NCBI RefSeq assembly: GCF_004682015.1
Contig: NZ_SMLM01000003.1
Coordinates: 1 to 64,000 of the forward strand
DNA from: Ramlibacter henchirensis
GTDB lineage: Bacteria > Pseudomonadota > Gammaproteobacteria > Burkholderiales > Burkholderiaceae_C
Reading direction: 5' to 3'
Length of the DNA: 64,000 nt
Part shown: piece after piece, positions 35,596-46,356 of the stretch
Position numbering within the stretch: the first letter of the stretch is position 1
How the letters are laid out: the number at the start of each line of letters is the position of its first letter
Notes under the pieces: generated by a model
Told to the model about the DNA's origin: nothing
Databases searched by the model: none
What the model saw: only the letters and a program-made list of their open reading frames with translations
Made by a program: the position numbers and the translations under genes

Positions 35596-37800
35596 TCACG
35601 CGGGCTTGAGACGCGCGTTTCCCTGCTTCCATGCAGCGAGCTGCCGCACCAGCACCGGCACCACCATGACCGCGCCGACGATCGTCACGACGAGGCCCGG
35701 CGCGATCAGCAGCAGGGCCGCGGCGGCGCACAGCAGCTGTTCCCAGCGCTTCATCTCGACGAGGAAGAACTTGCTCAGGGCCGCCGCCAGCACGGTGATT
35801 CCCAGCACGCAGCCGATGAAGGTGACGCTGAAGTCGTACCAGGTGAAGCCCTTGGCCACGAGCAGCAGCGAGGGCGAGAACACGAACACGAACGGCACCA
35901 GCACCTTGGCCAGCCCGAGACGGAACGCCATGTTGCCGGTTCGGAACGGGTCGCCGCCCGCCATGCCCGCGGCGGCGTAGGCCGCCAGGGCCACGGGTGG
36001 CGTGATGTCCGCGAGCACGCCGTAATAGAAGACGAAGAAGTGCGCGACCAGCGGTTCGACACCCAGCTGCACCAGCGTGGGCGCTGCCACCGTGACCATG
36101 ATGATGTAGTTGGCGGTCGTCGGGATGCCGCAGCCCATGAGGATGCAGACCACGCCGGTCATCACCAGCGCCGCGAAGAGCGTCAGCGCGCGCGTGTCCG
36201 CCAGGAGCGCGGGCACCACGGCCGAGAGGCCGCCGGCGATCGTCGTCGCCCAGCTCGTGATGATGTAGCTGATCTTGAATCCCACGCCGGTGAGCGTGAC
36301 CACGCCGATGACGATGCCGACCGTCGCCGCCGCCGCGCCCACCGCGAGCGCGTACTTGGCGCCGGTCTCGAAGGCTTCCATCAGCACGCCGTGGCGGATG
36401 CGGCCCGTGACGCCGGCCAGCTTCCAGGCCGCGAGGGCGAGCAAGGTACCGAAAGTGAAGATGCCCAGCCGGATCTCTTCGCTGCGCGCGCCGTAGTCGC
36501 CGAAGGCGATGGCGGCGAGCAGCGCGTGCAGCACGACCAGCATCAACCAGTTCTTCACCGCGTTGCCGCTCACCTGCGTGGTGAGGCCCACGATGGCGCA
36601 GGACGTGATGCCCGTGAAAGCTGCGAGGTACGGCGTGCGGCCGGACACCAGGATCCAGATCAGCAGCACCAGCGGGATCAGCGTGGGCCAGCGCTGGCGC
36701 AGTGACTCGCGCAGCCTGGGCATCTCCTCTTCGGTCAGTCCGCGCAGGCCATGGCGTTTGGCCTCGAAGTGCACCTGCATGAACACGCCGAAGAAATGCA
36801 TGAAGGCCGGCACCACGGCGGCCGCGATGATCGTCTGGTAGGAGACGTCCAGGAACTCGATCATCAGGAAGGCCGCCGCGCCCAGCACCGGCGGCGTGAT
36901 CTGGCCGCCGGTCGAGGAAGCCGCTTCCACCGCGCCGGCGAACTCGCGCTTGTAGCCGACCCGGATCATCGCGGGGATGGTGAGCGAGCCGACCGTGACC
37001 GCGTTGGCGACCGAGGAGCCGGACAGCATGCCGAACATCGCCGAGCCGAACACGCTCACCTTGGCGGGACCGCCGGCGTAGCGGCCCGCCACCGTGGATG
37101 CGATGTCCAGGAACAGCTGCCCCAGCCCGATGCGCGTGGCCATCACGCCGAACAGGACGAAGTGGAAGACGTAGGTCGCCACCACCCCGATCGCCACGCC
37201 GTAGATGCCCTGGCTGGTGAGGTACTGGTGGTTGATCATCTGGCTCCACGTCGCGCCCGCGTGTTTGAGCAGCCCCGGGAACCAGGGTCCGGCGAGCGAG
37301 TAGGCCGTGAAGAAGATGGCGATCAGCGGCAGCGGCCAGCCCATGGAACGGCGCGTCGCTTCCAGCAGCGTGATGAACAGGATCGAGCCGAACACCACGT
37401 CGACGAGGCTCGGGTTGCCGACGCGGAAGGCAAGGTCGTCGAAGACCCAGGGGATGTAGAGCACGCTGGCGACGCAGGCCAGCCCGAGCAGCCAGTCCGC
37501 CAGTGGCACGCTGCCGGGCGAGAGCCACGAGGACTTGGCTTCCCGGTCGTGCGAACGCTTGCCGGCCGCGAACACCAGGAAGATCAGGCCGAGCACGAAG
37601 GCCATGTGCACGCCGCGGTGGGTGGTCTCGCGCAGCAGGCCGAATCCGGCGGTGTAGAAGTGGAAGCAGGACAGCGCGATCAGCAGCCACTTCACGATCA
37701 CCGAAGCCGGCGGAACCGTCGGCCGGAAGCGCATCTCCGGGTCGAACTTCTCCTCCAGCTCCTGCAGCTTGCTTTCGTCCAGCGTCGTTGCAACCGTCAT
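35596..37800 (-). CDS. TRAP transporter fused permease (4TM/12TM)
   Basis: A 734-residue membrane protein combining the small (DctQ-like) and large (DctM-like) TRAP subunits, about 16-18 helices. The DctM signature region AMFGMLSGSSVANAVTVGS and AASSTGGQITPPVLGAAAF is intact, as is GCGIPTTANYII and GVLADITPPVALAAYA in the second half. It uses an ion gradient to import substrate delivered by the TAXI receptor encoded just upstream. A terminator-like hairpin separates the two genes. Confidence 0.94.
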   Translation of the reverse strand: MTVATTLDESKLQELEEKFDPEMRFRPTVPPASVIVKWLLIALSCFHFYTAGFGLLRETTHRGVHMAFVLGLIFLVFAAGKRSHDREAKSSWLSPGSVPLADWLLGLACVASVLYIPWVFDDLAFRVGNPSLVDVVFGSILFITLLEATRRSMGWPLPLIAIFFTAYSLAGPWFPGLLKHAGATWSQMINHQYLTSQGIYGVAIGVVATYVFHFVLFGVMATRIGLGQLFLDIASTVAGRYAGGPAKVSVFGSAMFGMLSGSSVANAVTVGSLTIPAMIRVGYKREFAGAVEAASSTGGQITPPVLGAAAFLMIEFLDVSYQTIIAAAVVPAFMHFFGVFMQVHFEAKRHGLRGLTEEEMPRLRESLRQRWPTLIPLVLLIWILVSGRTPYLAAFTGITSCAIVGLTTQVSGNAVKNWLMLVVLHALLAAIAFGDYGARSEEIRLGIFTFGTLLALAAWKLAGVTGRIRHGVLMEAFETGAKYALAVGAAAATVGIVIGVVTLTGVGFKISYIITSWATTIAGGLSAVVPALLADTRALTLFAALVMTGVVCILMGCGIPTTANYIIMVTVAAPTLVQLGVEPLVAHFFVFYYGVLADITPPVALAAYAAAGMAGGDPFRTGNMAFRLGLAKVLVPFVFVFSPSLLLVAKGFTWYDFSVTFIGCVLGITVLAAALSKFFLVEMKRWEQLLCAAAALLLIAPGLVVTIVGAVMVVPVLVRQLAAWKQGNARLKPA

Positions 37801-37831
37801 GTGAACCGCCCCTCTCGCGGTGAACGTCCAA

Positions 37832-37860
37832 TAAAAAAGGGAGGGCGCGCCCTCCCTCGT
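37832..37860 (-). terminator. Intra-operon terminator between TAXI receptor and TRAP permease
   Basis: On the minus strand GGGAGGG-CGCG-CCCTCCC (37839-37856) is followed by TTTTTTATT. It lies in the 76-base gap after the receptor stop, so most transcripts would end after the receptor gene and a fraction read through to the permease. Confidence 0.82.
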
Positions 37861-37876
37861 GGGAAGCCCGCGCTGC

Positions 37877-38830
37877 TTACTTCAGCAGGCCCGCTTCCTT
37901 GTAGAACTTCTCGGCGCCCGGATGGAACGGGATGCCGACGCCCTGGACCGCATTTTCCTTGGTGATGAACTTGCCCTTGGCGTGGCCGGCCTGCAGCGCC
38001 TTCTGCGTGGTCTCGGAGAACAGCGCCTTGGTGATCTGGTAGACCGTCTCGGTGTCGACCTTGGCGCTGGTCACCCACTGGGCGCCCACGGCCAGGGTCT
38101 GCACGGCGGGCACGTCCTTGTAGGTGCCGGCCGCGATGTTGTCGACGGAGAAGTACGGGTTCGTCTTGCGCAGCCCCTCGGCCTGCGTGCCGGTGAGCGG
38201 CACCAGCTCGATGCCCGTGCCGCCCGAGGCCAGCTCGGCGATGGCGCCGGCGGGCGCTCCGCCGACGAAGAAGAAGGCGTCCAGCGCGCCGTCCTTCAGC
38301 TTGTCGCCCGCCTGGTTGGGCTTGATGTATTCCGGCTTGATGTCCGATTCCTTGACGCCGTATGCGGCCAGCACCATGCGGGCGTTGATCAGCGTGCCGG
38401 AACCCGGCTCGTCGAGCGCCACGCGCTTGCCCTTGAGGTCGGCCACGGTCTTGATGCCCGAGCCCTTCTTGGTGACCAGGTGGATGCTCTCGGGGTACAG
38501 GTTGGCGATCATGCGCAGGTCGGCGATCTTGGGCTTGCCCTCGAAGGCGCCGGTGCCGGTATAGGCCCAGGTGGCCACGTCCGACTGCGAGAAGCCCGAC
38601 TCCATCGCGCCGCCGGCGATCGCGTTCACGTTGGCCAGCGAGCCGTTGGTGGCCTGGGCGGTCACCACGATCTTGCCGGGCTGGCTCACGTTGTTGGCGA
38701 TCATGCCGCCCACCGGGTAGTACGTGCCCGCGGTGCCGCCGGTGCCGATGCGGAAGAACTGCTGCGCCTGCGCAGTGCCGGCGAAGGCGAGGGTGGCCGC
38801 GACAACGGCGGCCCAGTGCTTGAGGTTCAT
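37877..38830 (-). CDS. TAXI-family TRAP substrate-binding protein
   Basis: A periplasmic receptor of 317 residues with signal peptide NLKHWAAVVAATLAFAGTAQA. Family features: RIGTGGTAGTYYPVGG, GKRVALDEPGSGT, DAFFFVGGAPAGAI. ACAGGAG ribosome site. Substrates of TAXI receptors are poorly known (dicarboxylates or glutamate-like in some). The upstream region 38831-38942 holds nothing I recognise as a promoter. Confidence 0.93.
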   Translation of the reverse strand: MNLKHWAAVVAATLAFAGTAQAQQFFRIGTGGTAGTYYPVGGMIANNVSQPGKIVVTAQATNGSLANVNAIAGGAMESGFSQSDVATWAYTGTGAFEGKPKIADLRMIANLYPESIHLVTKKGSGIKTVADLKGKRVALDEPGSGTLINARMVLAAYGVKESDIKPEYIKPNQAGDKLKDGALDAFFFVGGAPAGAIAELASGGTGIELVPLTGTQAEGLRKTNPYFSVDNIAAGTYKDVPAVQTLAVGAQWVTSAKVDTETVYQITKALFSETTQKALQAGHAKGKFITKENAVQGVGIPFHPGAEKFYKEAGLLK

Positions 38831-38942
38831 GGATGGAGCTCCTGTGGGAAGGCGGCAGTAGAGCATGCAGGCAGGAACCGGGGAATAGTGAAAGCCCGAG
38901 CACTCGACACGAGCACCGGCGGAAATGGGGCGCCGGTGCGTG

Positions 38943-38978
38943 CCCTCACCCCAACCCTCTCCCGGAGGGAGAGGGAGC
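38943..38978. repeat. Short intergenic palindromic repeat
   Basis: The element begins CCCTCACCCCAA and contains the perfect palindrome CCCTCTCCC-GGA-GGGAGAGGG (38955-38975). Elements of this wording are frequent between genes in related bacteria. It sits just after the hslR stop and resembles in layout the one at 48445-48485. Confidence 0.6.
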
Positions 38979-38984
38979 AACACG

Positions 38985-39404
38985 CTAGCCGTCGTCGTCG
39001 ATCGACGCGCTCCAGCGGTCGCCCCAGCCCTTTTGCGCCTCGTCCAGCTCGCGCCTTCCGCGCTTGGTGGGCCGGCCATGCTCGATCGACAGGGCCGGTT
39101 CGCGCGCGAAGCGCCGCTGCTGCGCCGCCTCCTCGCGCGCCTTCAGGCTCTCGGGCGTTTCCTCATAGAGCTGCTGCGCGACCGGCGCCGGGCCGCGCAG
39201 GTTGGAGAGCCCCTTGACCACCACCGTGCGCGTCACCGACTCGCGCCGCACCGAAACCGTGTCGCCCACCTTCACCTCTCGTGCGGCCTTGGCTTCCTGG
39301 CCGTTGATCTCGACGCGGCCCTTGCCGATCTCTTCCGCCGCCAGCGTGCGCGTCTTGTAGAAGCGCGCGCTCCACAGCCACTTGTCAATGCGCAGTCGTT
39401 CCAT
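38985..39404 (-). CDS. hslR: Hsp15-like S4-domain RNA-binding protein
   Basis: 139 residues. An N-terminal S4 domain (RLRIDKWLWSARFYKTRTLA, GRVEINGQEAK) and a basic C-terminal tail. Hsp15 binds free 50S subunits with nascent peptidyl-tRNA and helps rescue stalled ribosomes. Its start overlaps the 3' end of the tctE-like kinase gene by 20 bases, so it may be co-transcribed with the two-component genes. Confidence 0.92.
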   Translation of the reverse strand: MERLRIDKWLWSARFYKTRTLAAEEIGKGRVEINGQEAKAAREVKVGDTVSVRRESVTRTVVVKGLSNLRGPAPVAQQLYEETPESLKAREEAAQQRRFAREPALSIEHGRPTKRGRRELDEAQKGWGDRWSASIDDDG

Positions 39405-40854
39405 CTGCCTCCATTGTGGCCAGCGGCCCCACCATTGTCTCCAGCGGCAGCCGCACCGTGGCGTCCAGTCCCTGGGTTTGCCCCTGCATCAGCCGGTTCT
39501 CCAGTTCGATCGAACCGTCGAGCGCACGCACGATCTCCGCACAGATGACCAGCCCGAGGCCGCTGCCGCTGCGCAGGTCGCCGGCCGCGAACGGCTGGAA
39601 CAGGCGCGAGCGCAGCTCGTCCGCGATTCCCGGGCCGCTGTCGGAGAACGTGAGCGCGAGCGAGCGCGCATCCGTCACGAGCCGCACCGCAAGCGGCCCG
39701 CCTGCGCGGCTGTGACGGATCGCGTTGTGCAGCAGGTTGCGGGTGAGCTCGCGCAGCATCCACTCGTGCGAGCGCACCGGCGCCGGCACGGTGTCGAGGC
39801 CGAAGTCGAGATCGCGCTCGGCCACCAGCGGCGACAGTTCCAGCGCGACGGACCGAACCACCTCGGCAAGGTCCGTGACCGGTGCATCGGCCTGTTGCCT
39901 CAACTGCTCCACTTTCGCGAGCGACAGCATCTGGTTGGCCAGCAGCGTCGCGCGCTGGACCGTGCCGCCGACTTCCTGCAGCGCCTGGCGAGGTTCGACA
40001 TCGCCGCGCAGCGCCGACTGCACCTGCGTCTTGAGCACGGCCAGCGGCGTGCGCAGCTGATGCGCCGCGTCGCGCACGAAGCGCTTCTGGTTCTCGAGCA
40101 GCTGGGCCAGGCGCGCCATGACGTCGTTGGTGGCGTCCACCAGCGGCAGCAGTTCGCGCGGAGCGTCTCCGGCCGCGATCGGTGTCAGGTCGCCTTCCGG
40201 CCGCGCCTGCAGCACCGCCGAGAGCCGCCGCACGGGACGAGTCGCGCGCTGGACCACGACCAGCACCACGAGCGCGATCACCGCCACCAGCAGCGCCTGG
40301 CGCCAAAGCGTGTCCACCAGGATCTGCCGCGCGAGCGTGCGCCGCAGCTCCAGTGTCTCGGCCACCTGCACGACGGCCATGCCGCGGCCGCGTGAACTGG
40401 CGACGGGCTGCAGCAGCACGGCGACGCGCACGTCGTTTTCCCGGAAGCGTTCGTCGTAGAAGTCGACGAGGGCGGCATACGGCGGCTTGGCCGGCAGTTC
40501 GCCGCGCCAGAAGGGCAGGTCGTCGAAGCCCGAGACCAGGACTCCTTGCAGGTCCGAGACGCGGTAGAAGAGCCGACTGCGAGTGTCCGCCTCGAAGGCT
40601 TCAAGCGCCGAGTACGGCACCGTGGCGCGCAACCGGGCCTGGCCGTCGTAGCCCTCGACGTCGAGCTGCTCGCCGATCACCTTGGCCGAAGCCAGCAGCG
40701 TGCGGTCGTAGGCCGTGTTCACCGCCTCGAGCGCCTGCCGGTACAGGCTGACGCCATTGGCGGCGATCAGCAGCAGCACTGGAAGCAGGATGCCCAGCAG
40801 CAGGAAGCGGCGCAGGGACATCTGCCTCATCCGCAGCACCCCGGGGACGCGCAT
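39385..40854 (-). CDS. tctE: TctE-like sensor histidine kinase
   Basis: 489 residues: two membrane helices (about 15-35 and 188-203) enclose a periplasmic sensor domain. A HAMP-like segment, H-box RDAAHQLRTPLA (H265), N-box NLLHNAIRHS, G-boxes SDSGPGI and GSGLGL follow. TctE-type kinases sense tricarboxylates and activate tctCBA, which lies divergently here. Starts at 40854, ten bases after the regulator stop; ATGs at 40830 and 40821 are possible. Confidence 0.9.
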   Translation of the reverse strand: MRVPGVLRMRQMSLRRFLLLGILLPVLLLIAANGVSLYRQALEAVNTAYDRTLLASAKVIGEQLDVEGYDGQARLRATVPYSALEAFEADTRSRLFYRVSDLQGVLVSGFDDLPFWRGELPAKPPYAALVDFYDERFRENDVRVAVLLQPVASSRGRGMAVVQVAETLELRRTLARQILVDTLWRQALLVAVIALVVLVVVQRATRPVRRLSAVLQARPEGDLTPIAAGDAPRELLPLVDATNDVMARLAQLLENQKRFVRDAAHQLRTPLAVLKTQVQSALRGDVEPRQALQEVGGTVQRATLLANQMLSLAKVEQLRQQADAPVTDLAEVVRSVALELSPLVAERDLDFGLDTVPAPVRSHEWMLRELTRNLLHNAIRHSRAGGPLAVRLVTDARSLALTFSDSGPGIADELRSRLFQPFAAGDLRSGSGLGLVICAEIVRALDGSIELENRLMQGQTQGLDATVRLPLETMVGPLATMEADGTTAH

Positions 40855-40864
40855 CGGTGCCGCG

Positions 40865-41536
40865 TCATTCGCCCTTCACCAGGTAGCCCAGTCCGCGCAG
40901 CGTCATGAGCGACACGCCGGTGCCCGCCAGCTTCTTGCGCAGACGGTAGGCCACGACTTCGACGGCTTCGTACTGCACGTCCGCCTCGCCCGGGAACACC
41001 AGCTCGAACAGCTTCTCCTTGGACACGGCATGGCCCGGCCGCGTGAACAAGGCCTGCAGCAGCGCGGATTCGCGCGGCGTCAGTTCCAGCACTTGCGCGC
41101 CGACGTAGAAGGCGCCAGCGGCGCGGTCGAGCCTCACCCGGCCGACCTGCACCTCGCCGCCCGGGTCCGCCGCGGAAGAGCGGCGGCGGGCCAGCGCACG
41201 CAGGCGCGCTTCCAGCTCGTCGAGGTCGAAGGGCTTGGGCAGATAGTCGTCGGCACCCGCGTTCAAGCCGAGCACGCGGTCGCCCACGGTGCCGCGCGCG
41301 GTGAGCAGCAGCACGGGCGTGGCGAGCCCGTCGCGCCGCGCCCGCTCGAGCACCTGCAGGCCATCCAGCCCGGGCAGGCTCAGGTCGAGCACGACCACAT
41401 CGGGCTGGAAGGCCGTCCACGCCGCGAGCGCGAGTCCTCCGTCCGCGCAGGCCTGCACCTGCATGCCGCGGCGAGCGAGCGAGCGTTCGAGCGTGGTGCG
41501 CATGGAGACGTCGTCCTCGACCAGCAGCAACTTCAT
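40865..41536 (-). CDS. tctD: TctD-like OmpR-family response regulator
   Basis: 223 residues. Receiver domain with D8, D9, phospho-acceptor D51 (VVVLDLSLPG) and K101; winged-helix DNA-binding domain from about residue 128, with RGLGYLV at the end. Gene pair with the kinase. The 134-base gap to the divergent tctC would contain its operator, but I see no repeated site clear enough to call. Confidence 0.93.
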   Translation of the reverse strand: MKLLLVEDDVSMRTTLERSLARRGMQVQACADGGLALAAWTAFQPDVVVLDLSLPGLDGLQVLERARRDGLATPVLLLTARGTVGDRVLGLNAGADDYLPKPFDLDELEARLRALARRRSSAADPGGEVQVGRVRLDRAAGAFYVGAQVLELTPRESALLQALFTRPGHAVSKEKLFELVFPGEADVQYEAVEVVAYRLRKKLAGTGVSLMTLRGLGYLVKGE

Positions 41537-41670
41537 GGGTGGGGGAGGGTAGCAGCGCGGGCTTCAGCAGCCAGCTTCGGTAGTTTCCCCAATGCCGCGG
41601 ACAGCCGATTGACAGGAGCGCGGCGCATGATCCGCTGGTTCACCCGATCCCCAAGCAAGGAGACAAGCTC

Positions 41671-42624
41671 ATGCGTCGAGACACCTTCCTGAAAACCATC
41701 GCGGCGCTGGCCGCCGCGGGCGCGCTGCCGCTGAGCGCGCGTGCCGCCGCCAACGTCAAGATGATGATCCCCGCCAACCCGGGCGGCGGCTGGGACACCA
41801 CCGGCCGCGCGCTCGGCAAGGCACTGCAGGACGCGAAGGTGGCCGACAACGTCACCTACGAGAACAAGGGCGGCGCCGCCGGCGCGCTGGGCCTGGCCCA
41901 GTTCGTCAACGCCAGCAAGGGCGACCCGAACGCGCTGATGGTGATGGGCGCCGTGATGCTGGGCGGCATCATCACCGGCAAGCCGCCGGTCAACCTGTCG
42001 CAGGCCACGCCGATCGCGCGCCTGACCAGCGAGTACAACGTGTTCGTGCTGCCGTCCAACTCGCAGTTCAAGACCATGGGCGACGTGGTCGCGCAGCTGA
42101 AGAAGGACCCGGGCAGCGTCAAGTGGGGCGGCGGCTCGCGCGGCTCGACCGAGCACATCGCCGCGGCCATGATCGCGCAGAAGGTCGGCGTCGATCCGTC
42201 CAAGATCAACTACGTCGCCTTCCGGGGCGGCGGCGAGGCGACGGCGGCCATCCTGGGCGGCAACGTCACCGTCGGCGGCAGCGGCTTCTCCGAGTTCGCC
42301 GAATACATCAAGTCCGGCAAGATGAAGCCGATCGCCGTCACCTCGGCCAAGCGCCTGAACAACGTGCCGACGCTGAAGGAGCAGGGCATCGACGTGGAGA
42401 TCGGCAACTGGCGCGGCGTCTACGGTGCGCCCGGCCTGAACGACGCGCAGCGCAAGCAGGTGACCGACATGGTGCTGGCCGCGCTCAAGACCAAGAGCTG
42501 GCAGGAGGCGCTGGAGAAGAACGACTGGACGCCGGCGGTGATGTCCGGCCCGGCCTTCGAGAAGTTCGTCGACGACGAGTTCGCCAGCCTGCGCGCCACC
42601 ATGGTGAAGTCCGGCATGGTCTGA
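41671..42624 (+). CDS. tctC: Tripartite tricarboxylate transporter receptor TctC
   Basis: 317-residue periplasmic receptor, signal sequence RRDTFLKTIAALAAAGALPLSARA. Family blocks IPANPGGGWDTTGRALG, YENKGGAAGALGL and VAFRGGGEATAAILGG. An AAGGAGA ribosome site precedes the ATG. It is followed by an intra-operon hairpin and then tctB and tctA. Substrate probably a di- or tricarboxylate. Confidence 0.94.
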   Translation: MRRDTFLKTIAALAAAGALPLSARAAANVKMMIPANPGGGWDTTGRALGKALQDAKVADNVTYENKGGAAGALGLAQFVNASKGDPNALMVMGAVMLGGIITGKPPVNLSQATPIARLTSEYNVFVLPSNSQFKTMGDVVAQLKKDPGSVKWGGGSRGSTEHIAAAMIAQKVGVDPSKINYVAFRGGGEATAAILGGNVTVGGSGFSEFAEYIKSGKMKPIAVTSAKRLNNVPTLKEQGIDVEIGNWRGVYGAPGLNDAQRKQVTDMVLAALKTKSWQEALEKNDWTPAVMSGPAFEKFVDDEFASLRATMVKSGMV

Positions 42625-42645
42625 CGCGGTCTTGCGCCAACCCTG

Positions 42646-42670
42646 ACGCCCGGCCTGTCCGGGCGTTTCG
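42646..42670 (+). terminator. Intra-operon hairpin between tctC and tctB
   Basis: ACGCCCGG (42646-42653) and CCGGGCGT (42659-42666) form an 8-bp stem with CCTGT loop, followed by TTCGTCG. The T-tract is weak, so partial termination or mRNA protection of the tctC message is expected rather than full termination. Confidence 0.6.
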
Positions 42671-42698
42671 TCGTGAGCAGCCGGCCAGGAGACAAGCG

Positions 42699-43214
42699 AT
42701 GGACAACAAGACGAACAAGGCGGCCAGGCCGCAGGCGGCGGTCGGCGCGGGCGTACTGCTGCTGGGCGCGGCGCTCGCGGCCGGGGCGCTGGTGATTCCC
42801 TCGGCGGCCGGCTACGGCGGCGTCGGCCCCAACTTCCTGCCGTGGATCGTGGCGGTCGGGCTCGTGGCCTGCGGCGCGATGATCCTGCGCGAGGCGTTCA
42901 CCGGCGGATTCCGTGCGATGGAGGAAGCCTCCGGCGCCGCCACCGCTTACTGGCCCGGCCTGGCCTGGATCAGCGCCGGCCTGCTGGTGAATGCGGCGCT
43001 GATCACGCGCATCGGCTTCATCCTCGGCTGCACGCTCTGCTACATGCTGGCGATCCAGGGCCTGCGACGTTCGACCGGGCAGGCGGCAGGCCGGCCGGCC
43101 TCATTGGGTGCCGACCTCGTCACCGGCCTGCTGATCTCGGCGCCGGTCTACTGGCTCTTCACCAAGTTCCTCGGCATCAACCTGCCGGGGCTCACCGGGA
43201 CGGGCTGGCTGTGA
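42699..43214 (+). CDS. tctB: Tripartite tricarboxylate transporter small membrane subunit TctB
   Basis: 171 residues with four hydrophobic segments ([20 protein letters not shown] first). [13 protein letters not shown] is family-like. An AGGAGA ribosome site precedes ATG 42699. The stop shares one base with the tctA start. Confidence 0.92.
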   Translation: MDNKTNKAARPQAAVGAGVLLLGAALAAGALVIPSAAGYGGVGPNFLPWIVAVGLVACGAMILREAFTGGFRAMEEASGAATAYWPGLAWISAGLLVNAALITRIGFILGCTLCYMLAIQGLRRSTGQAAGRPASLGADLVTGLLISAPVYWLFTKFLGINLPGLTGTGWL

Positions 43215-44725
43215 TGGACATCCTCAACGCCCTGATGCAGGGCTTCGCCACCGCCGTCTCGCCCGTCAACCTGCTGTGGGCGCTGGTGGGCTGCGCCCTC
43301 GGCACGGCGGTCGGCGTGTTGCCCGGCATCGGCCCGGCGACGGCCGTGGCCATGCTGCTGCCGATCACGGCCAAGGTCGACATCACCGCATCGATGATCT
43401 TCTTCGCCGGCATCTACTACGGCGCGATGTATGGCGGCTCCACGACCTCGATCCTGCTGAACACGCCGGGCGAGACGGCCACCATGGTCACCGCCATGGA
43501 AGGCAACCGCATGGCCAAGAGCGGCCGCGCCGGCGCGGCGCTGGCGACGGCGGCGATCGGCTCCTTCGTCGCGGGGACGATCGCGACGGTGATCGTCACG
43601 CTGTTCGCGCCGACCGTCGCCGAATTCGCCGTGCAGCTCGGGCCACCGGAATACTTCATGCTGATGGTGCTGGCGTTCACCACGGTCAGCGCGGTGCTGG
43701 GCAAGAGCACGCTGCGAGGCATCGCGGCGCTGCTGCTCGGGCTGGCCATCGGCTGCATCGGCCTGGACCAGATCTCGGGCCAGCCGCGCTACACGCTGGG
43801 CGTGCCGGAGCTGCTGGACGGCATCGAGATCGTGCTGGTCGCCGTGGGCCTGTTCGCAGTCTCCGAGGTGCTGTACGCGGCGATGTACGAGGGCCGCGTG
43901 CGCGAGTCGCAGAACGCGATGAGCCGCATCTACATGAGCGGCCGCGACTGGCGCCGCTCCGTGCCGGCCTGGCTGCGCGGCACGGCGATCGGCGCGCCGT
44001 TCGGCTGCATCCCGGCCGGTGGCACCGAGATCCCCACCTTCCTGAGCTACGCGACGGAGAAGAAGCTGGCCAAGGGCGAGGACCTGGCCGAGTTCGGCGG
44101 CAAGGGCGCGATCGAGGGCGTGGCGGGGCCGGAGGCGGCGAACAACGCGACGGTGACGGCGGCGCTGATCCCGTTGCTCACGCTGGGCATTCCGACGTCC
44201 AACACCACCGCGATCCTGCTCGGCGCCTTCCAGAACTACGGCATCCAGCCGGGGCCGCAGCTGTTCACCGCGTCGGCGGCGCTGGTCTGGGCGCTGATCG
44301 CATCGCTCTACATCGGCAACCTGATGCTGCTGGTGCTCAACCTGCCGCTGGTGCGCCTGTGGGTGCTGCTGCTGAAGATCCCGAAGCCGCAGCTGTACGC
44401 GGGCATCCTGGTCTTCGCCACCGTCGGCGCCTACGGCATGCGCCAGAGCGCTTTCGACCTGGTGCTGCTGTGGGGCATCGGCCTGCTCGGCGTGGTGATG
44501 CGCCGCTTCGACTTCCCGGCGGCGCCGGTGGTGGTCGGCATGATCCTGGGGCCGCTGGCCGAGGCGCAGCTTCGCAACGCCGTGTCGATCGGCGAGGGCA
44601 GCTTCATGGTGTTCCTGCAGCGGCCGATGTCGCTGGCGCTGCTCGTCGTGGTGATCGCGATCCTCGTGCTGCCGCGCGTGCTGCGGGTGCGGGCGCGCCG
44701 GCGCGCCGAGGCCGGGACCGGCTGA
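43214..44725 (+). CDS. tctA: Tripartite tricarboxylate transporter large membrane subunit TctA
   Basis: 503 residues and about 11-12 helices. Both conserved glycine-rich blocks occur: [17 protein letters not shown] with [15 protein letters not shown], and the second-half [11 protein letters not shown] and [12 protein letters not shown]. It forms the sodium-driven translocation pore for the TctC-bound substrate. Confidence 0.96.
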   Translation: MDILNALMQGFATAVSPVNLLWALVGCALGTAVGVLPGIGPATAVAMLLPITAKVDITASMIFFAGIYYGAMYGGSTTSILLNTPGETATMVTAMEGNRMAKSGRAGAALATAAIGSFVAGTIATVIVTLFAPTVAEFAVQLGPPEYFMLMVLAFTTVSAVLGKSTLRGIAALLLGLAIGCIGLDQISGQPRYTLGVPELLDGIEIVLVAVGLFAVSEVLYAAMYEGRVRESQNAMSRIYMSGRDWRRSVPAWLRGTAIGAPFGCIPAGGTEIPTFLSYATEKKLAKGEDLAEFGGKGAIEGVAGPEAANNATVTAALIPLLTLGIPTSNTTAILLGAFQNYGIQPGPQLFTASAALVWALIASLYIGNLMLLVLNLPLVRLWVLLLKIPKPQLYAGILVFATVGAYGMRQSAFDLVLLWGIGLLGVVMRRFDFPAAPVVVGMILGPLAEAQLRNAVSIGEGSFMVFLQRPMSLALLVVVIAILVLPRVLRVRARRRAEAGTG

Positions 44726-44751
44726 GCGCCGCGGCGCTACCATCCGGGCCC

Positions 44752-46215
<1,464 letters not shown>

Positions 46216-46298
46216 AAATCAGACATCAAAAATGACTGACAATCGAACACGCAGCGAGCGGCGAACTCGCTCCGCCTTTGAAATCAACCACTTACGGG

Positions 46299-46315
46299 CT
46301 GGCACGCTGCGTGCA
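46299..46315 (+). promoter_or_regulatory. Sigma-54 (-24/-12) promoter of the ABC operon
   Basis: TGGCACG-CTGC-GTGCA (46300-46315) matches TGGCACR-N4-TTGCW at all but one position, with GG and GC exactly ten bases apart. The start would be near 46327, 30 bases before the binding-protein ATG. Confidence 0.8.
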
Positions 46316-46356
46316 GACGTGAGCCCGGGTTCGCAGTTCTATCAGGAGACAAAGCA

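Noticed and set aside
43148..44743. 531-residue antisense frame over tctA
   Set aside because: His/Arg/Gln-rich low-complexity translation typical of shadow frames; tctA is certain.
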